Source of the DNA: Humulus lupulus
Taxonomy: Eukaryota; Streptophyta; Magnoliopsida; Rosales; Cannabaceae
NCBI RefSeq assembly: GCF_963169125.1
Contig: NC_084800.1
Coordinates: forward strand, 150,532,397-150,596,396
DNA length: 64,000 nt
Direction: 5' to 3'
In this document: piece after piece, positions 47,090 to 58,299 of the stretch
How positions within the stretch are numbered: the stretch's first letter is position 1
Layout of the letters: every line of letters starts with the position of its first letter
Notes under the pieces: generated by a model
Databases searched by the model: none
What the model was told of the DNA's origin: nothing
The model's input: the letters and a program-made list of their open reading frames with translations, nothing else
Made by a program: the position numbers and the translations under genes

Positions 47090-48540
47090 TCCCCTTCTAC
47101 TGGAAATTTTGTCCGATATTGATCCCGCATAGCCGACTTTATCTCCCAGGACGCTTCCTCGACCCTGCTATTCCTCCATAGGACTTTGACTAGAGGAATC
47201 GTCTTATTCCTCAGAACCTTGACTTTTCTGTCTAGGATCTGAACTGGTCACTCCTCATACGACAAATCTATCTATAGCTCCAGATCCTCATATCCCAATA
47301 CATGGGTCTTATCTGAGACGTACTTCTGAAGCATTGAGATGTGGAACACATCATGAACTCCTGATAATGACGGTGGCAGAGCCAATCTATAGGCTATCTG
47401 GCCGATCCTCTCCAGGATCTCAAAAGGTCCTACGAACCTAGGGCTCGGCTTGCCCTTTTTCCCAAATCTCCTTACCCCTTGCAATGGAGAAACTCGCAGA
47501 AACATGTGGTCCCCTACCTAGAACTTCACGTCCCTATGCTTAGGATCAGCGTAGCTTTTCTGTCTACTTTGAGAAGTGAGCATTGGAGCTCAGATCTTCT
47601 CAATAGCTTCAATAGTCTTTTGAACCATCTATGGTCCTAGATACTTCCTTTCCCTCATCTCATCCTAATGAATGGGTGATCTACATTTTCTTCCATACAA
47701 CATCTCGTATAGAGCTACCCGAATCATTGACTGATAACTATTGTTATACGAGAACTCAATCAACGAGAGGTACTTACTCCAAGACCCCTCGAAGTCTAAC
47801 ACACATGCTCTAAGCATGTCTTCCAATATCTGAATTATCCTCTCAGACTGCCCGTCAATCTGAGGATGAATGGTTGTACTAAACTTCAACTAAGTTCCCA
47901 TAACCTTTTGCAAACCGCCCCAAAACTTGGAGGTGAATATGGGATCCCGATCCGATACTATAGACTTTTGAACCCCATGAATTTATACAATCTCCCTCAC
48001 ATACAGCTCAACACACTAATCCACAATATAGGTTGTCCTCATTGGCAGAAAGTGAGCTGACTTGGTGTACCTGTCTACTATCACCCACACCGAGTCATGT
48101 TGCCCCACCGTCCTAAGTAAACCTCCTACAAAATCCATGGTAATATCTTCTGACTTCCACTCGGAAATACCCAAAGGTTGTAATAACCCCGCTGGTCGCT
48201 ATTGTCAGCCTTTACCTGCTGATAGGTTAAACACTTTGCTACGTACTCAGCCACGTCCTTCTTCATCCCAGACCACCAATAAGAGTCTGTAGATCCTGAT
48301 ACATCTTGGTGGTGACTGGATGGAGTGAGTATGGTATAGTAGGAGATTCATTGAGAATCTCTCATCTAATACCCATATCCATCGGAACATAAATCTGATC
48401 CTTATACCTCAGTAAACTCATCTCTGAAATGGAATAATCCTTAGCCACTCCAGCTAGGACATCCCTCCTAACCTCCTGCAACTGCGTATCACCCATCTGA
48501 CCCTCTCTTATCCTCTCCAAGAGGGTAGATTGTAAAGTAA
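47090..48540 (-). pseudogene. Element E integrase and chromodomain, broken
   Basis: The core segment 47665-47889 keeps the catalytic Glu in DGQSERIIQILEDML, unlike element A. The upstream half with both Asp residues is present but has stops. The C-terminal module (47272-47505) is FGKKGKPSPRFVGPFEIL. A TAG after LEL separates the chromodomain (47100-47270), which reads QILDRKVKVLRNKTIPLV and VLWRNSRVEEAS and lacks the usual end. Elements A and E share this stop position. Confidence 0.78.
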
Positions 48541-49560
48541 TATTCCTTCAGCTGCCGCTACACATAAGCAATAACCTTCCCACTCTGCATCAATACACAT
48601 CCTAATCCCAGTCTCGATGCGTCGCAGTACACTACAAACTTATCCCCATCTGAAGGAAGACTCAGCACTAGGGCAGTAATCAATCGTCGTTTCAATTCCT
48701 GGAAACTTCCCACACATTTGTTTGACCATGTGAACTTCAGATTCTTGCGCGTCAACTTAGTCAACGGTGTGGCAATCTTAAAAAACCCTTCCACGAACCG
48801 TCTGTAATATCCAGCTAGTCCAAGAAAGCTACTAACCTCCGAGGTATTCCTTGGCCTCGGCCAATCCCTAACCGCTTCCACCTTGGCCGGATCCACCTTA
48901 ATCCCATCTCCACTAACAATATTTCCAAGAAATGTTACCTCCAGTAGCGAGAACTCACACTTCTTAAATTTAGCGTACAACCAATGCTCCCTCAATCTCT
49001 GCAATACCAATCGGAGATGCTTCTCATGCTCTGCCTCTGAATAATTGTAAAAAAGGATGTCGTCGATGAAGACAATCAAAAAATGATCCAAGAAATCCTT
49101 AAACACCCTGTTCATCAGATCCATAAATGTTGTTGGGGCATTGGACAATCCAAACGACATGACCAAGAACTCATAATGGCCATACCTCGTACGGAAGGTC
49201 GTCTTCAGAATATCTTCATTCTTGATCCTCAGCTGGTGATAACTAGATCGAAGATCAATCTTTGAGAATACTGTCTTACCCTACAACTGATCGAACAGGT
49301 CATCAATCCTTGGTAGTGGGTACTTGTTCTTGATAGTCAACTTATTCAACTCCCTGTAGTCTATACACATCCTAAGGGTCCCATCCTTCTTCTTCACAAA
49401 TAAACCCGGAGCACCCCATGGCGAGAAGCTAGGTCTCATAAATCCCAAATCTAGTAGCTCCTATAATTGTATCTTCAACTGTTTCAGCTCTGTCGGAGCC
49501 ATCCTGTATGGTCCCGTCAACACTGATTCTGTACTCTGCACTGACTCAATGACGAACTGA
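48541..49560 (-). pseudogene. Element E reverse transcriptase, RNase H deleted
   Basis: RT contains the PSFSPWGAP region lost from A, then [20 protein letters not shown]. From 49166 the frame is open with [19 protein letters not shown] and an intact catalytic VFIDDILFY, ending at the start of RNase H ([19 protein letters not shown]). After RQLKE the sequence jumps at about 48541-48546 to NITLQSTLLERIR, the linker before integrase. By comparison with F about 340 bp, the core of RNase H, is missing. Confidence 0.8.
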
Positions 49561-50160
49561 ATCTCCCTGTGCGGTGGCAGTCCTGGTAAGTCCTCAAGAA
49601 ACACATCCAAGAACTCGCGCCAGTCTAGTCTCTCCTGGCCCTACCGACATGACTCTATTGGTATCCACCACACTAGCTAGAAAACCTACACAACCTCCTT
49701 GTAATAGATCTTTAGCCTTCAACGTCGATATCAAAGGAATACGGGGTCTGTGCACAGTACCCACAAAAACAAAGGGGTCCTCACCCTCAGGCTCAAAAGT
49801 CACCATCTTTTTCCTACACTCTATGGTTTACCATATCTGACTAACCAATCCATCCCCAAGATCATATCAAAGTCATCCATACCCAACTCAATCAAGTCTG
49901 TTGATAGCTCCCTACTATCCACCATCACTGTCTCTAATCCATATCCTAGAAACTACCAGTTCCCTTGTAGGTAGTATAGTCCTAAACCCCGCAGTATTAT
50001 ACTCACTAGTCCTACACAATATATCAATCACTTTGCTAGAAACAAATGAATATGTAGCACCAGAGTCAATCAATACAGTATATGAAGAGACAACGCTGGA
50101 AAGCTGACCTGTCACTACTGTGGGACTAGCCTCAGCCTCTGCTTGTGTCAAGGTGAACAC
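49561..50160 (-). pseudogene. Element E protease
   Basis: VFTLTQAEAEASP is followed by VLIDSGATYSFVSSKVID with an intact DSG triplet, then FRTILPTRELVVSR. A frameshift near 49920 leads to the flap part and GMD-like block. Then comes LKAKDLLQGGCVGFLASVVD before RT. Confidence 0.7.
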
Positions 50161-51250
50161 TCAAGCTAGAGGCAAGCAGTCCGTCTTCCCTAGTTCCTCT
50201 TTCTTCAAAGTAGGGAAATATTTCTTAAGGTGTCCAACCACCCCACACAAGTGACAGGCCTTTGCCCGACATTTGCCCAGATGACGTTTCCTGCATCTAG
50301 CACACTCCCGATAGCTTCTCCATGTCTCACTGCCTCCCTTAATGACCACCCTAAACACCCCAGCCCCTCCTATTAGGACTAGCAATGGTCGAGGTGTCAG
50401 AGGTCTTCCTCTTCTGATCACTGGGGCCTCTTCCTTTACCAGACCCTATAAGAGGAGGCACTGCCCTGCGAATATCCCGTCTCGCAGCGCTCTCCCTCCA
50501 AATCTTGTTCTTTGCCTCCTCAGCAATGAGGGCCTTCTCAACCACTTGGGCATAAGTTATCTCCTTAGGTACTGAAGTGACCTCACATCACGGGCTATCA
50601 TAGCATTAAGCCCTCGAACAAACCTGTCCTGCCTGGCTACATCTGTAGGCACTAGATCAGGTGCAAATTTTGCTAGCTTGACAAACTTCATGGCATACTT
50701 AGTAACTGTCATACTGCCCTGTACCAACCTAATGAACTCATTCACCTTTGCCGCCCTAACGACAATACTGTTGTATTTTTGGTTAAACACATCCCAACTT
50801 ATGGTAGAAACATCTCGAGTTTAGGATGCCACCTCCCACCAAATGTGGGCATCATCTCAAAGCATATAGGTGGCACAGGCCACCCTGTCGTTACCTTCCA
50901 CCCTCATGAAATCCAGGATGGAGGTAATCAAACTCATCCACTGTTCAGCCTTTAGTGGATCTTCTCATCCCTCAAAAGTTGGAGGATGCTGCTTCCTAAA
51001 TCTTTCATAAAGCGGCTCCCACCTGTTCCCATCCTCAGGCGGCTGTACAACTGGTGCCACAACAAGTGGCAAGCTAGGTTCAACACTCCCTGGCGGAGCT
51101 GCTGCCTCAAAAGGAGAATCTCTTCCTCTTGACTTTGGAGTCTAGCTTGCATGTCAGTAAGCAACTGCTGCAAGTTCTCAGGAACTGGCGGAGGGTTCTG
51201 GCCCTACTCATCATCTCTAGCCTCAACCCTGATGCCGGCTAGTCAAATTG
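50161..51250 (-). pseudogene. Element E Gag, decayed
   Basis: Pieces in several frames: MQQLLTDMQARLQSQEEEIL (51173 down), the capsid-like block KVNEFIRLVQGSMTVTKYAM (50557-50790), and the knuckle CHLCGVVGHLKKYF, where the last Cys is replaced, near 50161-50290. Not able to make a normal Gag. Confidence 0.7.
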
Positions 51251-51633
51251 ATCACCTTGGAGGCATAACTCTCCAAGTTTTTTTGCAATCAACAACTCGG
51301 TTGATCAGACAATGATAACAGGTTTATAATCACCAAACGGTCTAACGTCGAAATTCAACCAACAACGCCGAAATTCAGCAGAGTTTTAAAAAATCATTCA
51401 GATACATTAGCAATGCTAATAGGCACGCCTTATCATATTAACATAAAAATCAAGGGCCAGACCCTATCAGTATATCTCATGTTCCCTGGTAAACATGCAA
51501 ATAAAGCATTTATATTTCATTTAAACAATGAAAAATGTAATCACATATATGGTTACCGAACCCTTAGTTGAGCTTGTCTTTAGCGGCCAGTGTACATGCC
51601 CAACCAGTCTTCAAGAACCCTTAAACTTAGACT
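51251..51633. other. Leader of element E
   Basis: Non-coding. It has one copy of the word caatgctaataggca (near 51412), the unit that is multiplied in element A. Confidence 0.6.
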
Positions 51634-51645
51634 GCTCTGATACCA
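51634..51645 (-). other. Primer-binding site of element E
   Basis: The minus strand reads TGGTATCAGAGC, a full match to the initiator tRNA-Met site of plant retrotransposons, three bases inside the LTR. Confidence 0.9.
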
Positions 51646-51648
51646 AGT

Positions 51649-54332
51649 TGTAACTCCATGGGTAACCAAGACTGTTACACTGTGTATTTAAAATAGTGCA
51701 ATAATTGCTAATCAAGTCGTTTGAACATAAACGTGTTTCTAAAGTCAATTGACATGTTAGGGTTAAAAGATTTTGATCATAAAATGGTTGACTTTCATTA
51801 AAATAAGAGTTTGATCAACCGAATCCCAAAAATAATATTTACAAGATGGTTACAACCCTCAAAATTTAATACAACTGCAGCCAGCCTAAATGGAAAAATA
51901 CAATTTCAACTCTAATCCCTGTAAATCCCTCGGTCGTGGCGGTCAAGCAGCTGCCGATGTACACACCTGTTAATTATTCAATATCTAATAATTCCCAAAA
52001 TATAATCTGAATTCCCAAAAATACCCTTAGGCTCCCCCCGAGTCGGGTATTAAACCCCGCTGTGACTATTTCGCTAATCCGCTCACTAGGACCATCTCGA
52101 GCCATACACTGCAAATATATCCATATAATAATGTGGTCTCAACAATTTATCACAAATAATCACATTAATGCCCTTAACGGGCCAAAATTACAAATATACC
52201 CTTATAAGCTAGAAAGTGCCCACATGAATATTTAATACTCATAAACATGCATATCACATAATCATGCATTTTAACCATTTAATCACGCATATACCAATTA
52301 TGCCCTCCCTGTATGCTAATCAAGGCCCTTAAGCCTAATTAGTGACTTTTGAGTCGTTACAACCGATGTACACACCGCCCCCAAAGCTCTCCAACTCATG
52401 GCTGGTCCAGTTTTCCCTTGTCTTTACCTGCACCACGTAGCACCCATGATCCATGGCTCAGCAAACAAACTAAATTCAACAAGCATAGATATCAACAGAG
52501 TGTGCATAGTAAACTTAGATCATCTAGTTCAATCAATAGCAAAATACAAGCATTAAGCTAGGCAACAGTAAACAATTTAATCCAAACATATAATTTAGTC
52601 TTATTAAAATTAGTTAGGTGTTGGCGCTCTTAGGCCGAACCCTTTAGTTATTTAGCTGATCCCGGCTTGCTAAGGCCAAGCTGCGTTCAGCATGCTTAAC
52701 ATCAGCCCTGGCTCCATTAAGCCGGACTTTCACATCACATATAACAAATATACAAGTTGTGAAACATGCAATCGAAAGTAGCACGAGGTAACCTGCCTAT
52801 CAAGATATTTCCAGTCACAGATAATTTCACATATGTTCATTTACAGGGGATCTCGGCCCCATTCACAACTCAGGTGTAGTTTTCTTACCTCAGATCCCGA
52901 GCTGAAGATGCATAGCGGTCCTGAGCACGATCTTCAATTTTGAGCCTTAACAGTAACCCTATTCACAAGCAAAATGGATAACTATTAAAATCCAACCCAA
53001 TGCTTTGGAATAAAATACTACCCTCCGAGACCTTGAATTTTAATAAACCGAGTAGTAGAAATCGTCCCGAGTGCTTAGGTTTAAGTTCCAAAGCCCAAAA
53101 AAACCTACTTTGGCTAAGGCTACCTAGGCAGGCCGTGACCTGGCCCCCAAGTTTGAGGTGCCAACCCCAAATCCCAGGGGTAGGTTGGCTGCGACTTGCC
53201 CTTTATGGAAACGACATGCATGCAAATTAGTAAGCCCCCAAAGCGTCTGGGTTCATGCGGGCCGCGGTGCCCAAGAACTGGGTTGCGATGCGCCTCTGTG
53301 AACCCAGAAATCCTTGGGCTTTTCTTGTGTTTTCTCCCAACCTAATTCATCAAAATCTAACCCAATGTGCACCAAAACCAGAAATTGAGCCACTATACCT
53401 CAATAATCTACTCAGAGCAACACAATCTCCTAAAACCCTAACAAAAAATCCTCCTAAGAACCCAGAATTCATCAAATTCCGTTTGAAACTTAAAATCTTA
53501 ATAACACCAATACTAACAGCAGAATTTCACCAAACAATCAAAGCTTAAACCTTACCTTGATGATGTATTCAGTCCTTGAGTTGATTTCCAAACACAACAA
53601 ACCTTAATTCTTCACTTCCTTAGCCTAGGATTCTCAAAAGCTCCACAAAGTCCAAGCACCAAAAGAGAGAGAGAGAGAACGTGAGGAAGAGAGGGAGCTG
53701 AGAGAGAAAGTCTTTGTATTTTTTGGTTATTTCCTAAAGTTTCCCCAAACTTATCCCTTACATAAGTGACCAAATTACCCTTATACTTATCTCAGTCCTT
53801 TATTGGCCATGAGGGAAAAATGGCTATTAGCCCCAGTTCCCAATAATTTCTGGAGTCATCCTACAAATTCCAAATTAGTCCCGACATGCCCAACTAGTTA
53901 CCAAATACTTACCCGTTACTCGATAAATCCCAAATATATGTTAAATTTCCCAAAATACCCCTAGGCTCACCCCAAGCCGGGTATTAAAACCTGCTTTGAC
54001 TATTCCGCTAATCCGCTCATTAGGATCGCCTCGAGCTGAACACGGCAAATATATCCACATAATAATGTGCCCTTAGTCATTCAACACATATAATCACATT
54101 TATGCCCTCAACCGGCCTAAATTACTAATATGCCCTTATAAACAAGAACGGGCCCACATGCATATTTAATACACATAAACATGCATATATATAAATATTC
54201 ATATTATCATATAAACTACGTATGCCACATAGTCACACATTTAATCAATTAATTACACATATATCCAATTATGTCGTCCCTACACGCTAATCAATGCACT
54301 AAACCTTATAAGAATTTTTTTGGGGACGTTAC
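51649..54332 (-). repeat. 5' LTR of element E with a remnant of an LTR C-like insertion
   Basis: Ends are TGTAACTCC (51649) and GGGGACGTTACA (54332). It matches the 3' LTR except for a foreign segment at about 51968-52361, which is the last ~390 bp of an LTR like C and ends GAGTCGTTACA followed by accga. GC-rich motifs lie near 53127-53290 and the donor-like motif at 52871-52890. Confidence 0.85.
51968..52361 (-). repeat. Truncated LTR fragment at the LTR C insertion site
   Basis: It matches 44810-45181 closely and ends at the same target position. It keeps about 20 bp (tataatctgaattccc…) that LTR C lacks. On the left it is joined not to C's start but to gccgatgtacacacc, i.e. host LTR sequence from both sides of the target site. 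Confidence 0.8.
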
Positions 54333-54408
54333 AGTTACACTGTGTACTTTAAATAGTGTAAGACTTGCTAATCAAGTAGTTTGGTTATAAACGTGTAACT
54401 AAGGTTCA
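54333..54408 (-). repeat. Continuation of the 5' LTR of element A
   Basis: gttacactgtgtacttta and the following bases match A's 3' LTR just after the point where the first 30 bp (38818-38847) leave off. Element F interrupts it again at 54409. Confidence 0.8.
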
Positions 54409-54639
54409 TGTAGCGTCCCAAATTTTCTAATATGGCTTAGTGCCTTGATTAAATGGGTATTTATAGGAATACTAAAGTATTTAGCAGGATGTGACATATG
54501 AAGAAATTTCTCTTGGTGGCACTTGAGGATTAAGATCGACTTATGGGGTATTTTTGACTTTTTGGATAAGAGAAAGGCTTAAGCACTTAGGCTGTTGAGA
54601 CTCTAGAAGGGGTTAGAAGGAAATAGAAGAAAGACTCTC

Positions 54640-54673
<34 letters not shown>

Positions 54674-56291
54674 ATCTCTATCGGTTCTCTCTCTCCCTCT
54701 CCTTGGAACTTAGAGGACGATGAAGCTTTGAGAGCTTTGGGCTAAAGAACTGAGGAGTTATACCTGTTGTGCTTGGGGGAAACACTTCAAGGGAGGAGAT
54801 ATCACAGAGGTAAGGGCTAAATTTGATTTGATTTTACTGATTTTTTTTGTAAATTGAGAGTTGCATGAGAGTTAAGCTTTAAGTTTGATTTTGAGTGTTG
54901 GTGAGGAATAAGGAATTATTTTTAAACGGTTATGATGCCTAGGCTGCATGGATAAGTAATCTAAGCTTAATTCTGGGTTTAATTGGTAATTTGGGTGAGA
55001 ATTAATGGTTTAGGTTCGGGAAATACGCAGAGAAAATGGTGGTTCTGGGCTTTAGAGGCCCGAGTCACGGCCCCATTCTTCAAGTGTCACGGCTCGTGTG
55101 TTGGAAGAGCCTAGAGAAGCCTTTGGTTCACCCAGACGTCGCGACCCTAGGGGTGCATGTCGTAGCCTGTGTCCTCTAGCAGGGAGGGCCTTGCTCTCTG
55201 ACTAAGTAGCGGGTCGCAGTCCTAAAGGACATGCCGCGACCCTAAATGGAAAGAAAAAGGGAATTAAGGTTTTAAGCTCTGGAATTCGATTGTTAGCGCT
55301 CGGGAAGGATTCTATTACCCGCTTTAGTGGAATTCAAGGTCCTGGAGGCTAGATTAATATTATGAAGTTATTTATTGGTTTAAGGCTTGATGGATGGTTA
55401 TTATGAATGCATTATGAATAGGTTTTCAACAAGGCTCGGACTAGGGGACTGTGCTCGGGATAGCATTGGCTTACCAGCTCAGGACACAGGTAAGAAAACT
55501 GTTGTACTCGTAGAGCAGGGCACAGTTGTATTGTTTGTGTTTCAGGGCGCGACCCAGTTTTTTATGCTAAATATATATTATGCATATATGTGAGTATTAT
55601 GCTATGTTATGCATGTTTGTGAGTGAACAGCAAAGGCCGAGAACAGCGAAGGCTGAGAACGGAATAAAGCCAGATACGACAAGAGGGTCAGAATCGGTGT
55701 TAAGCACACTAAGTGCAAGCCGATAGGGCGAGACACTCCTAGGGTGATGTATCCACCCTCTCGGCGAAGACCGAAAACCCAGGGCTTGGTAAAACGCCTG
55801 GGACGGCGTCGGTCGCTATGTGTTTAGCCCGTTGGCTGAGTTATCGTATATTGTGGATTGTTATGTATATGTTATATGTTTCGTGTTGAGTTTTCTTGCT
55901 GGACTTTGGCTCACAGGTGCTCTATGGTGCAAGTAAGGGCAAGGGGAAGGTCGACCAACCATGAGTACGGAGAGCGTGGAGCAACAGGTACATGTTCGGC
56001 CTACCTGGCCGCCACGGCCAGGGTTATTTTGGGAAAGTATTGTAAATAACCGCATTGTCTCTTAGGTCGACCTTAATTGTATCTTTGAGTTGTAATGTAT
56101 TTTCTAAACAATATTTTGGGATCCCAACTATTTAAATTTTTAATGATTTCAAGAATGTCCAAATTCTTACACTTAACATCCTTAAACGAATTTTATTTCG
56201 GTTTATTAACACTTTTAACCTAAAACATTGATTAGTTAATGGCACATTTTTAACTCACACAGTAATGACTCTAAGGAATTAGGGCGTTGCA
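54409..56291 (+). repeat. 5' LTR of element F, 1,883 bp, with internal deletion
   Basis: Ends are TGTAGCGTCCC and GGGCGTTGCA. Compared with the 3' LTR about 379 bp of U3 are missing; the joint carries one copy of gatta, which flanks the lost piece in the 3' LTR. A (CT)n tract lies at 54642-54670. GC motifs lie near 55063-55240 and a strong donor-like CAGGTAAGAAAACTG at 55488. Confidence 0.85.
54642..54670. repeat. (CT)n microsatellite in the F LTR
   Basis: A run of about 14 CT units on the LTR sense strand, at the family's usual position near the presumed transcript start. Confidence 0.95.
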
Positions 56292-56294
56292 ACT

Positions 56295-56305
56295 TGGTAT
56301 CAGAG
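56295..56305 (+). other. Primer-binding site of element F
   Basis: TGGTATCAGAG three bases after the LTR end; the next base differs from the canonical site. Initiator tRNA-Met type. Confidence 0.88.
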
Positions 56306-56635
56306 GATGCCAAGGTTTATGGTTCCTAGAGATCGATCGAATATGTACGCTCACTGCCAGTGACAAGCTCGACTAAGGGTTGGTTGGTAATTAATGAATT
56401 ATTTGCTTAATTGCTTGTTTAAGTTCCTTGTCTGCTTGAGTATATCGATAGAGCATGATGAATGTGTTGTTATATGCATGATGTTACGACTTGTCCCCCT
56501 TGTTTGTTATATGCCTTGTGTGATATGTGGACATGCTGGTTGTGGTTTATTGATGAGATTGGGAAGTGGTTTTGGATGTTGTTATCATGCCTGATGTGCA
56601 GCATCATTGATTGCAGGAATATTATAGTGATGCCT
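56306..56635. other. Leader of element F
   Basis: Non-coding DNA between primer site and gag. Short Cys-rich frames here are not conserved in A or E. Nothing else seen. Confidence 0.5.
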
Positions 56636-57700
56636 TGGCGATCAATCAAAATCTGCGGCAATAGGGTCGAGGATGACAACCAGGGTCTGGACCCTCCACC
56701 TGCCCCACTGAATTGGCAACAGTTATTTGTCGAGATGGAAGCTAGACTTTATCAAACAGAAGAAGAGCATTGACAATTGGGGTAGCATGCCCCTCCTCAA
56801 GGCATTGGGTACAAGCTCCACAAGCTGTGGCACCAGTGCCAGCCCAGCCTACAATGGAGAATAGGTGGGAACCTTTGTACGAGAGGTTCAGGAAGTAGTA
56901 TCCTCCCACCTTCGTGGGTGGCCTAAACCCACTGTGGGCAGAGTAGTGGATGAACATGATTTCTTCCATCCTGGACTTCATGTGGGAGGAAGGGAATGAG
57001 AGAGTAGCCTGTGCCAGCTACATGTTGAGAGAAGATGCCCGCATCTGGTGGGATGTTGTGTCTCAGAGAAGGAATGTTACAGTCATGACTTGGGAAGAAT
57101 TCAGAAACATATTCAATGAGAAGTATTACAGTGTCGCAGTCCGAGCTACGAAGGTTGATGAGTTTACAAACCTGACTCAGAACCGAATAACAGTCACAGA
57201 GTATACCTTGAAGTTTGACCGGTTAGCGAAGTTCGCGCCGGATTTCGTGCCTAATGACATGACACAGAGAGATTGATTTGTGTGGGGATTGAACGTTATG
57301 ATCACCCATGAAGTTAAGATAACTCTGTATTCAGGAACTACCACCTATGCACTGGTAGTGGAGAAGGCCCTTACAGCTGAGGAGGCTGAGGACCAAATAT
57401 GGACATAGGGCATTGCTAGGTGTGATGCTCAAAGGAAGATGTCTCCTTTTACTAGATCTAGTTGGGGAAGTGGCCCCAGTGAGAAGAAGAGGAGGGCCCC
57501 AGACTCTTTTGTTCCTCCTGACTTGGATAGGAGGGCACGGGGTGCTTTTAGTGGCCGTCAGGGCGGGGAGACAACTGGAGGAGTTTCCCAGTGTGTCCTC
57601 GATGTAGAAGATGACATAAGGGAGAGTGCAGGGCCAGGGACTGCTTTACTTGTAGGAGCATTAGTCATTTGAGGAAGGACTGCCCACAAGCCAAAGAAGA
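56636..57700 (+). pseudogene. Element F Gag
   Basis: The start region reads DPPPAPLNWQQLFVEMEARL, then stops. The capsid-like domain (56950-57276) is readable: YMLREDARIWWDVVSQRR and VTEYTLKFDRLAKFAPDF, ending in a TGA. The basic linker has PFTRSSWGSGPSEKKR. The knuckle CFTCRSISHLRKDC (57640-57685) keeps all four ligands, unlike A and E. Confidence 0.75.
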
Positions 57701-58140
57701 AGAATCGAAGCAGAGCGACAATCTCACTCCTGCCAAAGTATTTACCTTGACCCAGACTGAGGTTGAGGCTAGCCCCTCGGTCGTGCCAGGTTAGATTTCT
57801 AGTGCTGGTTCTTCATTCATTTGTATCTGTTAGAGTGATATATCAGCTGTGTAGACCTGGTGATTTGTATGCTAGGGGATTTCGAAGTTTTTTGCCGACT
57901 AGGGAATTGGTAGTCTCTAGGAGATGGGTTAGAGCATTACCAGTAGAGATAGACAGTAGGGAGTTGTTTGTGGATCTGATTGAGCTAGCAATGGATGACA
58001 TTGATATGATCCTAGGGATGGATTGGTTATCGAAGTATGGGGCAACGATTGACTGCAAGCGCAAGATGGTGACCTTTGAACCGGAAGGGGAGGTACCCTT
58101 TGTATTCGTGGGGACAGTGAGTGGACTGTGAGTACCTATG
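57701..58140 (+). pseudogene. Element F protease, active-site segment deleted
   Basis: AKVFTLTQTEVEASPSV is followed by ISSAGSS and then directly SFV. The IDSGAT stretch present in A and E is missing (about 33-36 bp lost near 57815). The rest, RGFRSFLPTRELVVSRRWV and DMILGMDWLSKYGATIDC, is normal. Without the catalytic Asp it cannot work. Confidence 0.8.
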
Positions 58141-58299
58141 ATTTTGGCACTGAATGCTAGAGACCTAATGCAAAAGGGTTGCATAGGATTCCTAACAAGC
58201 ATTGTGGATACTTCTAGAGTAGTTTCAGTTAGATATGATGAGACCAGACTGGTATGTGAGTTTCCTGATTTGTTCCTCGCAGACTTGCCAGGGTCGTCG

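Larger units (their letters stand above)
38848..54332 (-). mobile_element. Element E: complete but dead Tekay-type element in the 5' LTR of A
   Basis: The 3' LTR is 38848-47085 including nested LTRs, internal region 47086-51648, 5' LTR 51649-54332. The primer site is intact. Pol and gag lie on the minus strand. Flanks (agtaa left, gttac right) do not form a clear duplication, perhaps from decay, but the two halves of A's LTR read continuously across it. RNase H is deleted. Confidence 0.85.

Noticed and set aside
56394..56773. Cys-rich short frames in the leader of element F
   Set aside because: Not conserved in A or E and interrupted by the gag start; chance frames.
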